Shown here piece after piece: positions 34,079 through 43,073 of a stretch of 64,000 bases of DNA. Made by a program: the position numbers and the translations under genes. The notes under the pieces are model-generated. The model made no database searches. It was not told the DNA's origin and saw nothing but the letters and a program-made list of their open reading frames with translations. The DNA lies in assembly GCF_030150205.1 (NCBI RefSeq), contig NZ_JASLGT010000030.1, positions 124,001-188,000 of the forward strand. Reading direction: 5' to 3'. Source of the DNA: Niabella sp. (GTDB lineage Bacteria > Bacteroidota > Bacteroidia > Chitinophagales > Chitinophagaceae). Numbering within the stretch: position 1 is the stretch's first letter; each line of letters begins with the position of its first letter.

Positions 34079-36127
34079 ATGAATAAAAGCAGGCTCACTA
34101 CTCTTGCCGTTGGCGCTGCGCTTTTGAGCGCCATTGCTGCATGCCACAACAACGGCAGTCATCCCGGTTCGGTTCGTGAACATTTTATAGAAACACAGTT
34201 CGTTGATAGTACCGTAAAGCCCGGCGATGACTTTTACCGGTTTGCCAATGGTAAATGGGCGGACACTGCTAAAATTTCCCCGGATTATTTCGATGCAGGA
34301 AGTGGCCTGGATGTTTACCGGAGAATACAGCAGCAGTTGAAAACACTTTTAGATGATGCTGCGAAAAACAATAGCGGCAGTGCCGGAAGTATTGAACAAA
34401 AGGTGGGCGATTTTTATGCTTCGGGTATGGACACGCTTACCATTAACAACCGGGGGTACGAACCGGTAAAACCATTGCTGGCCCAAATTGATGCCATTAC
34501 GGATCTGCCGTCCCTGCTGAAGTTTGTGGCAGAAGAGGAAAAAAAGGGGAATGAAACCATTTTCGGTTTTCATGTAGACTCTGACCAGGGAAACAGTCTC
34601 ATGAATATTGCCATATTACTGCAAACCGGTATTGGTATGCCTGAAAGGGATTATTATTTCAGAACAGACAGTGCCACGCTTGCCATTCAAACTTCGTACA
34701 AAAATTATCTGGCAACCTTGTTCCGGTTAGCCGGTGCGGATCCTGCAACGGCCGCGAAAAATACCGCTACCGTGTATCAGATAGAAAAAGAGATGGCAAC
34801 GGCACATAAAACAGTAGTGGAGCTGCGCAATGTAAAAGAGAACTATAATAAAGTGGCGTTTGCCAAAATCGATAAGGAACAACCCAATATTGGCTGGACG
34901 GCCTTCTTCAGCCATATCGGTGCCCGTGCTGACTCCGTAGATATGGAGCAACCCGGTTATTATACCCGGCTGAACACCCTTTTACAAACGGTGCCCATCG
35001 CCGATTGGAGAATCTATTTCCGGGCTCATATATTAAAGAACTATTCCGGTTACCTGAGTCAGCCTTTTCAGGATGCTGCGTTTAGCTATCGGAAAGATCT
35101 GACCGGCCAGAAAGTGCAGCAGGCGCGCTGGGAGCGGATCTGCAGTGTTACCGACAAAAAACTGGGTGAGGCCCTGGGGCAGCTATACGTAAAAAAATAT
35201 TTTCCGCCCGAGGCAAAACAGCGTATGGATGCATTGATCAATAACCTGGTAAAAGCCTTTGCAGCACGCATTCAAAAACTGGATTGGATGAGCGATTCCA
35301 CCAAAATAGTGGCCGAAGAAAAGCTCAAAACCATCCGCAGGAAAATTGGCTATCCGGACAAATGGCGTGATTACAGTAAGGTGCATGTTGACAAGTCGAA
35401 GTATTTTGAGAATGTCGTATCTGCCAGTCAGAATAATTTTGAATTCCAGTTATCCCAGTTAGGCAAGCCGGTAGATGAAACGATCTGGATGATGACACCG
35501 CCAACGCTGAACGCCTATTACGATCCAACCAAGAACGATATTAATTTTCCCGCGGGTATTTTGCAGTTCCCATTCTTTGACAAGGATGCAGACGATGCTG
35601 TAAACTATGGCGGCATCGGTGCGGTGATCGGGCATGAAATCACCCATGGATTCGACGACCAGGGGGCACAATTTGATAAAGTGGGCAATATACACGATTG
35701 GTGGACCAAACAGGATAAAGTAAAATTTGATGAAAAAGTAAAACAGATACAACAGTTATATGATGGCTTTGTAGTGCTGGATTCCATGCACCTCAATGGT
35801 AAGCTGACATCGGGGGAGAACATTGCAGACTTTGGCGGGGTGGCCATTGCCTATGATGCCTTTAAAATGACCCAGCAAGGGAAAAGTGATACAAAAATTG
35901 ATGGCTTTACACCCGACCAGCGTTTCTTTTTGGCCTATGCAGAATCATGGAGGACCAAGTATACAGATGCTATTATGCGAATGCTGGTGCATACAGATCC
36001 GCATTCCACGCCTGACTGGCGGGTACGCGGGCCTTTGATGAATTTTGATCCCTTCTACAAGGCATTCAATGTACAACCCGGCCAAAAAATGTACCGGGAA
36101 CCGAAAGACCGGATAAGGATCTGGTAG
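34079..36127 (+). CDS. M13-family metallopeptidase lipoprotein
   Basis: A 682-residue neprilysin-like peptidase. The ATG at 34079 begins a lipoprotein signal (MNKSRLTTLAVGAALLSAIA, then AC). M13 features: FYRFANGKWADTAKI near the N-terminus, NAYYDPTKNDINFPAGILQ before the active site, the zinc motif VIGHEITHGFDD with His519, Glu520 and His523, the third ligand region SGENIADFGG, and the C-terminal MYREPKDRIRIW where the family ends in CxxW; here the Cys is replaced, as often in bacteria. It is membrane-anchored and faces the periplasm or surface, cutting short peptides. Confidence 0.96.
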   Translation: MNKSRLTTLAVGAALLSAIAACHNNGSHPGSVREHFIETQFVDSTVKPGDDFYRFANGKWADTAKISPDYFDAGSGLDVYRRIQQQLKTLLDDAAKNNSGSAGSIEQKVGDFYASGMDTLTINNRGYEPVKPLLAQIDAITDLPSLLKFVAEEEKKGNETIFGFHVDSDQGNSLMNIAILLQTGIGMPERDYYFRTDSATLAIQTSYKNYLATLFRLAGADPATAAKNTATVYQIEKEMATAHKTVVELRNVKENYNKVAFAKIDKEQPNIGWTAFFSHIGARADSVDMEQPGYYTRLNTLLQTVPIADWRIYFRAHILKNYSGYLSQPFQDAAFSYRKDLTGQKVQQARWERICSVTDKKLGEALGQLYVKKYFPPEAKQRMDALINNLVKAFAARIQKLDWMSDSTKIVAEEKLKTIRRKIGYPDKWRDYSKVHVDKSKYFENVVSASQNNFEFQLSQLGKPVDETIWMMTPPTLNAYYDPTKNDINFPAGILQFPFFDKDADDAVNYGGIGAVIGHEITHGFDDQGAQFDKVGNIHDWWTKQDKVKFDEKVKQIQQLYDGFVVLDSMHLNGKLTSGENIADFGGVAIAYDAFKMTQQGKSDTKIDGFTPDQRFFLAYAESWRTKYTDAIMRMLVHTDPHSTPDWRVRGPLMNFDPFYKAFNVQPGQKMYREPKDRIRIW

Positions 36128-36424
36128 CGGGAAGCCAGGACAATGTGAACATGTATGGATGCTAAACGGAAGCTATGATAAGGTCGGCTTAACATGGTTG
36201 TCAATGGCAGATGACAGGATAGCTTGAACGCCATCCGACCTGTTGTTATAGCGGGCCTCGCGGATTCTTTGCGCGCCTTGCGGTAAAAATTTAGACGCAA
36301 AGATCGCAATGAAAATTATTATGGCAGTTGCCCTGGCAAACCTGGCGCGGCCCTTGTTCCTTGCGGTTGCGTGCAATCATAATGCTGGTACCTGGCCTTT
36401 TTTTATGTCCCTTGCTGCCGGCCA
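36128..36424. other. Convergent spacer, no gene
   Basis: No coding region is supported. A short stretch near 36260-36310 (GCGCCTTGCGG, GACGCAAAGATCGCAATG) resembles the dispersed repeat phrases seen at about 10.84 kb. Confidence 0.4.
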
Positions 36425-37315
36425 TCACCTTGCAAATTTCTTTGTGCCCGCCACACATAGAATCACTCCAAGTGTAACGGCAACCATGCCCATGCTTACG
36501 TTTTCGTGTAATAAATAAGCGGCTAATGCCAGCCCCAAAAAGGGCTGCAATAACTGCAGCTGGCCTACGGTAGCAATGCCGCCCTGTGCCAGCCCTTTAT
36601 ACCAGAAAACAAAGCCGATAAACATACTGAACAGCGATACATACGCCAGGCTAACCCAGGCGGCTGTGCCAATGCCTTCAAAGGATGCCGGTATATAAAC
36701 CCATGTAAGGGGCAACATGACCGGCAGTGCAAGCACCAGCGCCCAGGAGATCACCTGCCAGCCGCCAAGTATCTTTGTTAGTTTTGCCCCCTCCGCATAA
36801 CCCAGTCCGCAAAGGATAACGGCACCAATCATCAGCGTGTCGCCTGCAGGCGAAGCCGAAACGCCGCGTGCAAGCGCATAACCTACCACCAGTAAACTCC
36901 CGGTAAGGGAAAATAGCCAGAATACAGGCCGTGGACGTTCCCCGCCGCGGATGATACCAAATATGGCGGTTGCCACCGGCAAGATCCCTATAAAAACAAT
37001 GGAATGCGCCGCGGTTACATATCTTAATGCCAGTGCACTTAATAAGGGGAAGCCTGCCACTACACCCAGCGCCACGATCGCTAAGGGGATGAGCTGTTTC
37101 CGGTTAGGGCGTTTTTCTTTAAAGACCAGTAGCACCACCAACGCAAGTATGCCCGCAATGGACGCCCGCGCAGCCGTAAGGAATAACGGGTTAAATGCGG
37201 CAACGGCTACTCTTGTTGCAGGTAAGGAACCACTAAATAATACCACACCAATAAATCCATTCAGCCAGCCTTGTGTGGTGTTTGCTGCTACTTTACTTGT
37301 ACTCAATGCGGTCAT
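36425..37315 (-). CDS. EamA/DMT-family transporter
   Basis: A 296-residue inner-membrane protein with ten hydrophobic segments in two EamA repeats: GFIGVVLFSGSLPATRVAVA, ALRYVTAAHSIVFIGILPVA in the first half, AWVSLAYVSLFSMFIGFVFW and QLLQPFLGLALAAYLL in the second. Family members export amino acids or other metabolites. It is divergent from a MocR-type regulator across 92 bp holding a direct repeat, so the regulator probably controls it. The substrate is unknown. Confidence 0.93.
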   Translation of the reverse strand: MTALSTSKVAANTTQGWLNGFIGVVLFSGSLPATRVAVAAFNPLFLTAARASIAGILALVVLLVFKEKRPNRKQLIPLAIVALGVVAGFPLLSALALRYVTAAHSIVFIGILPVATAIFGIIRGGERPRPVFWLFSLTGSLLVVGYALARGVSASPAGDTLMIGAVILCGLGYAEGAKLTKILGGWQVISWALVLALPVMLPLTWVYIPASFEGIGTAAWVSLAYVSLFSMFIGFVFWYKGLAQGGIATVGQLQLLQPFLGLALAAYLLHENVSMGMVAVTLGVILCVAGTKKFAR

Positions 37316-37353
37316 GCGATCTAATTTTGCTGCAAAATTCGGTAATGAAGCCG

Positions 37354-37395
37354 GATAAACACAGCCACAGTTTTTGTTGTTTTGATGGACACAGT
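37354..37395. promoter_or_regulatory. Direct repeat, probable MocR operator
   Basis: GATAAACACAGC (37354-37365) and GATGGACACAGT (37384-37395) share GATxxACACAG and start exactly 30 bp apart, about three helical turns. MocR regulators such as GabR and PdxR bind spaced direct repeats. The pair lies between the EamA and MocR starts; the second repeat abuts the MocR -7 box. The assignment is inferred from architecture. Confidence 0.45.
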
Positions 37396-37403
37396 TAGCT
37401 TTG
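37373..37403 (+). promoter_or_regulatory. Promoter of the MocR-type regulator
   Basis: TTTG (37373-37376), a 19-bp spacer and TAGCTTTG (37396-37403) fit the Bacteroidota consensus. The -7 box ends only 4 bp before the GTG start, so the transcript would be leaderless or nearly so. The second operator repeat lies between the boxes, which suggests autorepression. Confidence 0.5.
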
Positions 37404-37407
37404 TGCT

Positions 37408-38826
37408 GTGAAAAAAGTATTTATATACAACGAAATTGCCGGCAACATCGCAAACAAGATCAGGAAGGGTGTTTTGAAAGCCGGTGAGCGTTTGCCTTCC
37501 GTAAGGATATTAAGTAAGGAACATGGGATCAGCATCAATACGGCTAAACGGATTTTTCTTGAACTGGAGGCCCAATCGCTGGTAGCATCAAAACCGCAAT
37601 CCGGCTATTTTGTAAGCCCGTTACCCTATTTGAAACTGCCGCTGCCGGAAGCCAGTCATCCTTTGCCCGTTGCCAATAACAGGGAGCCGGGCGAACTGAT
37701 CGACGGCGTTTATTCCAATATGGGGCGCAGGGATCTGACGCTTTTTTCTATCGGCGTGCCCTCCGGTAATCTCCTGCCATTGGCCAAGCTGAAAAAAGAG
37801 CTGGTGCTGGCTACAAGGGAACTGAAAGAGGGGGGAACGGAGTATGAGCCCTTACCGGGGAATGTAAAACTGCGAAGAATGGTTGCTGCCCGTTCATTGG
37901 CCTGGAAGGGCGATTTAAAGGAGCAGGACCTCATCACTACAAACGGCTGTATGAACGCCCTGGCGCTTTGCCTGATGGCCCTTACAAAACCGGGCAATAC
38001 CATCGCACTGGAAAGCCCCTGTTATCCCGGTATTCTTCAGCTTGCAGTGAGTTTGGGATTAAAAGTGCTGGAAGTGGCCACCCACCCGGTAACCGGAATA
38101 GAGATCGATGCATTGAAAAAATTGTTGCCTAAGATAGATGTATGTCTTTTAGTGCCCAATTTTAATACACCCCTGGGATATTGTATGCCCGATGCCCGTA
38201 AAAAGGAAGTGGCGGCATTATTGGCAACATATTATATTCCGCTTATCGAAGACGATACCTACGGCGATCTCTATTTTGGTACGGAACGCCCCAAATGCTG
38301 TAAGTCATTTGACACAGATGGTAATGTGTTATGGTGTGGCTCTGTGTCTAAGACCCTTGCCCCGGGTTACCGGGTGGGCTGGGTGGCACCGGGCAGGTAT
38401 AAGGAGCAAATACTAAAATTAAAATTGGTCCATTCTTTATCTTCCGCTTCTGTTATCAATGAAGCGGTAGGAAACTTCCTCATGACCGGAAGGTATGAAA
38501 ACCACCTGCGTCACTTACGCAAAACCTTACAGGAAAATTATCAGCGTTATGCGCTTGCAATAGCGGCGCATTTTCCGGAAGGAACCAAAATAAGCCGGCC
38601 GCAGGGCGGACTGGCATTGTGGGTAGTATTTCCCCGGGCGATCGATACCGGCGAATTGTATAATTATGCATTAAAAAAGCGCATCAGTATTTCACCCGGC
38701 AGAATGTTTACCTTACAGGATCAGTTTCATAACTGTATGCGCCTTTGTATCGGGTTACCGTGGACGGATGACCTGGGGCTGAAGCTGAAACAGCTGGGAA
38801 CGCTGGCGAAGAGCTTGTGCATATGA
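37408..38826 (+). CDS. MocR-type regulator (GntR wHTH + aminotransferase)
   Basis: A 472-residue fusion. An N-terminal GntR winged helix (NKIRKGVLKAGERLPSVRIL, EHGISINTAKRIFLELEAQS) is joined to a class I aminotransferase-like domain. The PLP-binding lysine is in GSVSKTLAPGYRVGW, about Lys315; NFNTPLGYCMPDARKK and EDDTYGDLYF are the other cofactor contacts. Translation starts at a GTG; the sequence KVFIYNEIAGNIANKI right after it is the expected GntR start. Such proteins sense PLP or an amino compound and regulate adjacent genes, here most likely the divergent EamA transporter. Confidence 0.94.
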   Translation: MKKVFIYNEIAGNIANKIRKGVLKAGERLPSVRILSKEHGISINTAKRIFLELEAQSLVASKPQSGYFVSPLPYLKLPLPEASHPLPVANNREPGELIDGVYSNMGRRDLTLFSIGVPSGNLLPLAKLKKELVLATRELKEGGTEYEPLPGNVKLRRMVAARSLAWKGDLKEQDLITTNGCMNALALCLMALTKPGNTIALESPCYPGILQLAVSLGLKVLEVATHPVTGIEIDALKKLLPKIDVCLLVPNFNTPLGYCMPDARKKEVAALLATYYIPLIEDDTYGDLYFGTERPKCCKSFDTDGNVLWCGSVSKTLAPGYRVGWVAPGRYKEQILKLKLVHSLSSASVINEAVGNFLMTGRYENHLRHLRKTLQENYQRYALAIAAHFPEGTKISRPQGGLALWVVFPRAIDTGELYNYALKKRISISPGRMFTLQDQFHNCMRLCIGLPWTDDLGLKLKQLGTLAKSLCI

Positions 38827-38987
38827 CAGCTGCTGAACCTGCCGGATTTTCCCGGTTTTTCGTTGCAGGCGATACCTCCAATCTTTTAAAACAGTATACA
38901 GCAGCCGGCATTTCTTCGGGTGGATGCGGTTGTAATTGCCCCTTATGATTGTCGTTTTTGTCCACCGCGGCCTCCGGAGCTGGCCGG

Positions 38988-38995
38988 TACCTTTG
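38988..38995 (+). promoter_or_regulatory. -7 box TACCTTTG
   Basis: TACCTTTG matches TAnnTTTG and ends 19 bp before the ATG at 39015. The nearest TTTTTG upstream is 27 bp away, longer than usual. Confidence 0.35.
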
Positions 38996-39014
38996 TAAGG
39001 TAAATCATGTAACC

Positions 39015-39599
39015 ATGCGAAAATTAATCATGAAAATGTCGGTTTCGATCGATGGCTTTGTAAGCGGCACCGATGGCGGGAAGGACTGGCTTTTCAAAAC
39101 CGGTGACCCGGAATCACAGGCCTGGAGTGCAGGCGTTACCCGAGAAGCCGGGCTCATTATCATGGGCCGGAAGTCGTTTGAAACAATGGCTCCTTACTGG
39201 CCAACGGCAACCGGTCCCTTTGCCGCGCCGATGAACGAGATCCCCAAGGGTGTCTTTACCCGCAAAGGATTTAACCCCGCGTCTGCAATAAATCCGGAGG
39301 AACGGGCGGCTGCGGCCTCCTGGACCGGGGCACAGGTTTTTGACGGGGATCTTGCCGGAACGATCCGGCAGCTTAAAGCCAGCGGATCCGGGAAACCGAT
39401 CCTGGCAATCGGCGGCGCAGGATTTATGCAGGCCCTTATTGCCACCGGGCTGATCGATGAGTACCACCTGGCCATCCATCCCGTGGCATTGGGCTCGGGC
39501 ATGCCGGTATTCACGGGGGTAGGAGTACCGCTTTATCTGAAATGGGCGGGGGTAAAGGCGTTTCCCGGTGGCGTTATGGCCGTAACCTACCGGGTGTAG
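39015..39599 (+). CDS. Dihydrofolate reductase-like (RibD C-terminal) protein
   Basis: A 194-residue reductase-fold protein. The start MRKLIMKMSVSIDGFVSGTD was chosen over an upstream in-frame ATG because it begins with the first family strand and is correctly placed after the -7 box. Motifs: SVSIDGFV, GLIIMGRKSFETMAPYWPT, KPILAIGGAGFMQALIATGL and HPVALGSGMPVF. It belongs to the same superfamily as the 21443 gene but is only distantly similar. The substrate is unknown. Confidence 0.9.
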   Translation: MRKLIMKMSVSIDGFVSGTDGGKDWLFKTGDPESQAWSAGVTREAGLIIMGRKSFETMAPYWPTATGPFAAPMNEIPKGVFTRKGFNPASAINPEERAAAASWTGAQVFDGDLAGTIRQLKASGSGKPILAIGGAGFMQALIATGLIDEYHLAIHPVALGSGMPVFTGVGVPLYLKWAGVKAFPGGVMAVTYRV

Positions 39600-39630
39600 C
39601 AGGTTCCCGTTCGTTTATCCCGGGGCGCTA

Positions 39631-41427
39631 TTATTTTGAAACGGGCGCTTGCTGGCCGTTGATCCGGAAACAATCGCTTGCTTTTGTTTGATCCAGGTAA
39701 ATAAGGGCATCGTAAAGATCGGGTTGCACATCCATTTGAAACTGGGGATAATCCATGGCCACGGCACCAATGGAACGTACATTCAGGTTCTTCAGCAGCC
39801 AGCCTGCATCTTTATGTTGCAGTTGCTGAGCGCGGATATCGAGGAAGAAGTTACCCAGTTGCGCAGCGCGGCCATAACTTTCAAAACTGCGGGGTATCGG
39901 GGCAATCAATGCATTACTGTTGCCGATTTCTTTGCCCTTTACAACTGCTGTATAGGTGCCTGCTCCTGCAGAAAACCCAATAACCCGCATATCGGTTTTA
40001 TGTCCATTTTCCTCCAGGTAGCCTCCCATTGTATAACTGCGGCGGTTTACATGTCCATTATGCGCCCAAATGACCATCTTGCTGCCAGGGTTTTGTGCCA
40101 GCAGCCAGTCTGCATTTGCGGCCATTGACCGGTCTCGTACAGAAGGGCCCTTCCGGCCTGCTTTTGCCAGCAGCGCAAACTGGTTCAGCAGTGTTGCGTT
40201 TTGTACGATCCATGCAAATGCTTGTGTGCCCATGGCGGCAGACAGTGGTTGTTTATGTACATCAAGATGTTTTTTTACGGGCTCCAGTTCTTTTAATAGC
40301 AGGGCTGCCAGGGAGTCGGCCGGTTGCTGCCAGTTGCGTTTCTCCAGTTTTTCAACAAGGCCACTGATAGCCGTTGTAGTGGCAACCAGGCTGCCGGCAT
40401 ATTGCTTTGCAAAACGCTCCAGGTTATCGGCAGCTCCTTTTCCCATCTGCATATCAAAACCAGTGAACTGAACAGGTGCATTTGGGTGCGCCTGGTTGTA
40501 ACCGCGCATCCAGGTCATCATATCCTTTACCTCCTTTGTATTCCAGGTCCAGAAGTACATGGTGTCCAGCAGGTGCTCGGGATTGCCGGTGCCCCGCAGT
40601 ACATAATCATTCATGCCATTGGTTTCCGCCATATTGGCTTCTATTGCAAAAATGTTGAACTTCATTTCTGAAACAAGAAACTCCAGCAACCGGTGTTTCA
40701 TGCTGAATATTTCGCTGGTGCCATGTGTACATTCGCCCAGCGATACAATGCGGGCATCGCCTACAAAATGTTTCAGTGGTTGCAGGTCGGCAAAACCATT
40801 GCCCGCATAAACGGTGGTTAAAGGCACAGCATTGGTCCTGATCCAGGTAAGCTGATCTGGCTGAGGCGCATAAGCCGCAGGGATTGTTTTGGCGAGCGTT
40901 GCAATATCCACCCCGTCGAGCGTTACGTGCAGGTTGTCCAGCCACATACGCCCTTTCCCCGTCAGCATTCCACCCATTACGATAGCCGTGGCTCCTTTTT
41001 CCAATGGCAGCTCAATGCTGTACCGTTGCCAGTCGTGGGTGCCTTTAAGCGCTTCATGATACATGTTTCCAAGCTGAGGCGTACCGTCAATGCGCATCCA
41101 GAGACCGGCATAACCATCGCTTATGTTTTCTGTTTTTATATACCCTTCAAGCTTTAATTGTTTGCCGGAGTATTCTGCCGGCAGCACAAAGGAAACGGAA
41201 GCAAAGGCATTCGTAGCGGCGGCCGCATCCTTTTCCATTTTTATGGAGTATTTTCCGGAATGCACATGAACAGCGTCAATTGAAACGCGGCATCCTTCGG
41301 GTACTTTTGCCCGCATTCCCTGAGGCATGCCGGAATGATTGTCCAGCGCTTCAAAATCAAAATTAAGCGGGTGTTGGGCACCGGCGATGACAGGGGAAAG
41401 GATCATCAGCAGCAATAAGGTTCTCAT
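39631..41427 (-). CDS. Exported erythromycin esterase-like protein
   Basis: A 598-residue protein with signal MRTLLLLMILSPVIAGAQ. Residues about 20-165 form a beta-sandwich resembling a carbohydrate-binding module (SGKQLKLEGYIKTENISDG, GKGRMWLDNLHVTLDG). The erythromycin esterase domain follows: ARIVSLGECTHGTSEIFSMK with the conserved Glu and His, FNIFAIEANMAETNGMNDYV, and VIWAHNGHVNRRSYTMGGYL. True Ere enzymes hydrolyse the macrolide lactone, but most homologues of this exported, two-domain form are not shown to confer resistance. The substrate is unknown. Confidence 0.92.
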   Translation of the reverse strand: MRTLLLLMILSPVIAGAQHPLNFDFEALDNHSGMPQGMRAKVPEGCRVSIDAVHVHSGKYSIKMEKDAAAATNAFASVSFVLPAEYSGKQLKLEGYIKTENISDGYAGLWMRIDGTPQLGNMYHEALKGTHDWQRYSIELPLEKGATAIVMGGMLTGKGRMWLDNLHVTLDGVDIATLAKTIPAAYAPQPDQLTWIRTNAVPLTTVYAGNGFADLQPLKHFVGDARIVSLGECTHGTSEIFSMKHRLLEFLVSEMKFNIFAIEANMAETNGMNDYVLRGTGNPEHLLDTMYFWTWNTKEVKDMMTWMRGYNQAHPNAPVQFTGFDMQMGKGAADNLERFAKQYAGSLVATTTAISGLVEKLEKRNWQQPADSLAALLLKELEPVKKHLDVHKQPLSAAMGTQAFAWIVQNATLLNQFALLAKAGRKGPSVRDRSMAANADWLLAQNPGSKMVIWAHNGHVNRRSYTMGGYLEENGHKTDMRVIGFSAGAGTYTAVVKGKEIGNSNALIAPIPRSFESYGRAAQLGNFFLDIRAQQLQHKDAGWLLKNLNVRSIGAVAMDYPQFQMDVQPDLYDALIYLDQTKASDCFRINGQQAPVSK

Positions 41428-41659
41428 AATTATCCGGTTTTAATTTGCGTTGGCTTATGAAATTAACAAGCGCCGGGTTCAAAAAAAAGTTAAAAGATCT
41501 GCAGGAAAAAAAACGGTGGCTTAATTATTGGCCGAACATCCGGCAGCCGCCTGGATTATATATGTTGGCAATTTCCCCCGGAACAAGATAGCGTGTGCGA
41601 AATAAGCAATGCTCAGCCATTATCGCGCTTTATTCCTAACTTTAATTAAACATCCGTTT

Positions 41660-42028
41660 ATGAAAACAGCAGCCTTTATCATGACCGCATTTGTCGCTTT
41701 AGAGCACCTGTATATACTTTGGATGGAAATGTTTGCCTGGGAAACAGCAGGTAAAAAGGCCTTTGCCGGGTCTTTACCGGATGCGTTATTTAAACCTACC
41801 AAAAAGCTTGCTGCAAACCAGGGTTTGTATAACGGGTTCCTGGCTGCAGGATTGATATGGTCATTCCTGATTTCAGATACTGGTTGGATGCTAAACATCC
41901 GGTTGTTTTTTCTGGCCTGCGTGGCCGTGGCGGGTATTTATGGCGCGGCTACAGCTTCGCGGAAAATATTTTTTATCCAGGCATTGCCCGCCCTTATTGC
42001 CATTATACTGGTATGCCTGTCCCGGTAA
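41660..42028 (+). CDS. DUF1304 small membrane protein
   Basis: A 122-residue inner-membrane protein starting MKTAAFIMTAFVALEHLYIL; an upstream start at 41609 would add a non-conserved tail. DUF1304 hallmarks are the early HLYILWMEMFAWET, KLAANQGLYNGFLAAGLIWS and four transmembrane helices. Function unknown. It stands alone between two unrelated regions. Confidence 0.92.
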   Translation: MKTAAFIMTAFVALEHLYILWMEMFAWETAGKKAFAGSLPDALFKPTKKLAANQGLYNGFLAAGLIWSFLISDTGWMLNIRLFFLACVAVAGIYGAATASRKIFFIQALPALIAIILVCLSR

Positions 42029-42369
42029 TCGCCTGCCAATATTGACAGAACCGGCCTGCCTGGTTTTCATGTACAATTCAAAACCGGTAACTGAAAAATT
42101 GAAGTATTTAATGGAGCTGGATTTTTAGTACACGGCCCTGGTTTAAACCAACACGAACTTTTCTCTTCTTATAAGTATCCAGGACAAAAGAGCCCCGGCG
42201 CTGCCGGAAGGAGCGCATTATTATTGTTCATTCCGGTTGCCAATAAACGGATTAACCGCATTACCAACCGCTATCTTATTAGTAGTAAGGGATCACAGAA
42301 GGATTTTGACCCGGGTCTGTATCCGGATAGAGACCGGGTATTTGCAGCCTGTGTAGCTTATTAAAAAAT
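42029..42369. other. Spacer at the start of the accessory region
   Basis: No gene is supported. A 19-codon frame starting at 42070 is too short to assert. Confidence 0.35.
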
Positions 42370-42401
42370 AGAGACAAATAACACATCCGAAAGAGACGGA
42401 T
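42370..42401 (+). promoter_or_regulatory. Paired AGAGACAAA box, site A
   Basis: AGAGACAAAT (42370-42379) and AGAGACGGAT (42392-42401), period 22 bp, reading rightwards. It precedes the possibly decayed coding region at 42477. Confidence 0.5.
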
Positions 42402-42476
42402 AGGAAAGTGATGCCGGAGCTTTTATTATAGTTTAGCGGTTGTGTATGGTATGAATAGAGCCCAGGTGGCTTTAAC

Positions 42477-42840
42477 GGATACAAGGGGCGGCTGTAATCG
42501 CAAATGCCTCGCAGGATCCGCTGCCGGCTGGTGATGATGTTGCATGGTTTAAATACAGAAAAGCATTTACAAGCAATACGAAGAGTCGGGGTAATTCTTT
42601 ACCGGGACTCGTTTTTTTTATCAAGTCCGGCATGCCGGCCATCGTTCTAAAAGAAGGCCCTTCAATTTCAAGTCTGAACCTGCTGCTGCAGCTGTTGATC
42701 AACTTGCAGGCTTTGATACCAAAACGTTCCGGTACTTCCTGTTGATCAAATACAATGATACCTGTTTGAAGCCATCTGTTACATATGGCAGAATAAGAAA
42801 GATCTTTTCAATAATAAAGCACGCGAAGCATTGGCCGTGT
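42477..42840 (+). pseudogene. Possible decayed coding region
   Basis: One plus-strand frame reads IQGAAVIANASQDPLPAGDD and then VAWFKYRKAFTSNT, continuing to a stop at about 42745. An overlapping second frame reads DQLAGFDTKTFRYF and continues to about 42861. Both look protein-like and neither has a good start, as expected for a frameshifted remnant. No family is recognised. Chance open frames cannot be excluded. Confidence 0.2.
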
Positions 42841-42888
42841 CTGGCATACGGTATTTGTTAAATGCAAAAAATGGATGCTGTTTTTTTC

Positions 42889-42920
42889 AAAAAAAAGGCC
42901 GGCTTAGGAATAAGCCCGCC
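42889..42920 (-). terminator. Intrinsic terminator of the adhesin-like gene
   Basis: On the minus strand GGGCTTA-TTCC-TAAGCC forms a hairpin followed by a run of eight T. It lies about 150 bp beyond the stop of the 43074-45092 gene. Confidence 0.65.
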
Positions 42921-42989
42921 CATTGAGAAATATTAGTGATTTTTTAATCAGGTACAAAAATGCATCTTTAAAATGGAAATGCGTTGTGT

Positions 42990-42999
42990 ATTTGTCTCT
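42990..42999 (-). promoter_or_regulatory. AGAGACAAA box, site B (single)
   Basis: Minus strand AGAGACAAATACACAA. It lies in the 3' region of the adhesin-like gene. The surrounding 40 bp are closely similar to site E at 47862. Confidence 0.4.
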
Positions 43000-43073
43000 T
43001 TATTCTTGTGTATTTTTGTGATAAACCCAACAGACCATACAGGGTACCTTTCCGATATAGCCATATCTGTCTT

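Noticed and set aside
39631..41427. Macrolide resistance gene
   Set aside because: The erythromycin esterase domain is present, but the exported form with an extra beta domain is not known to confer resistance; a resistance call is not supported.
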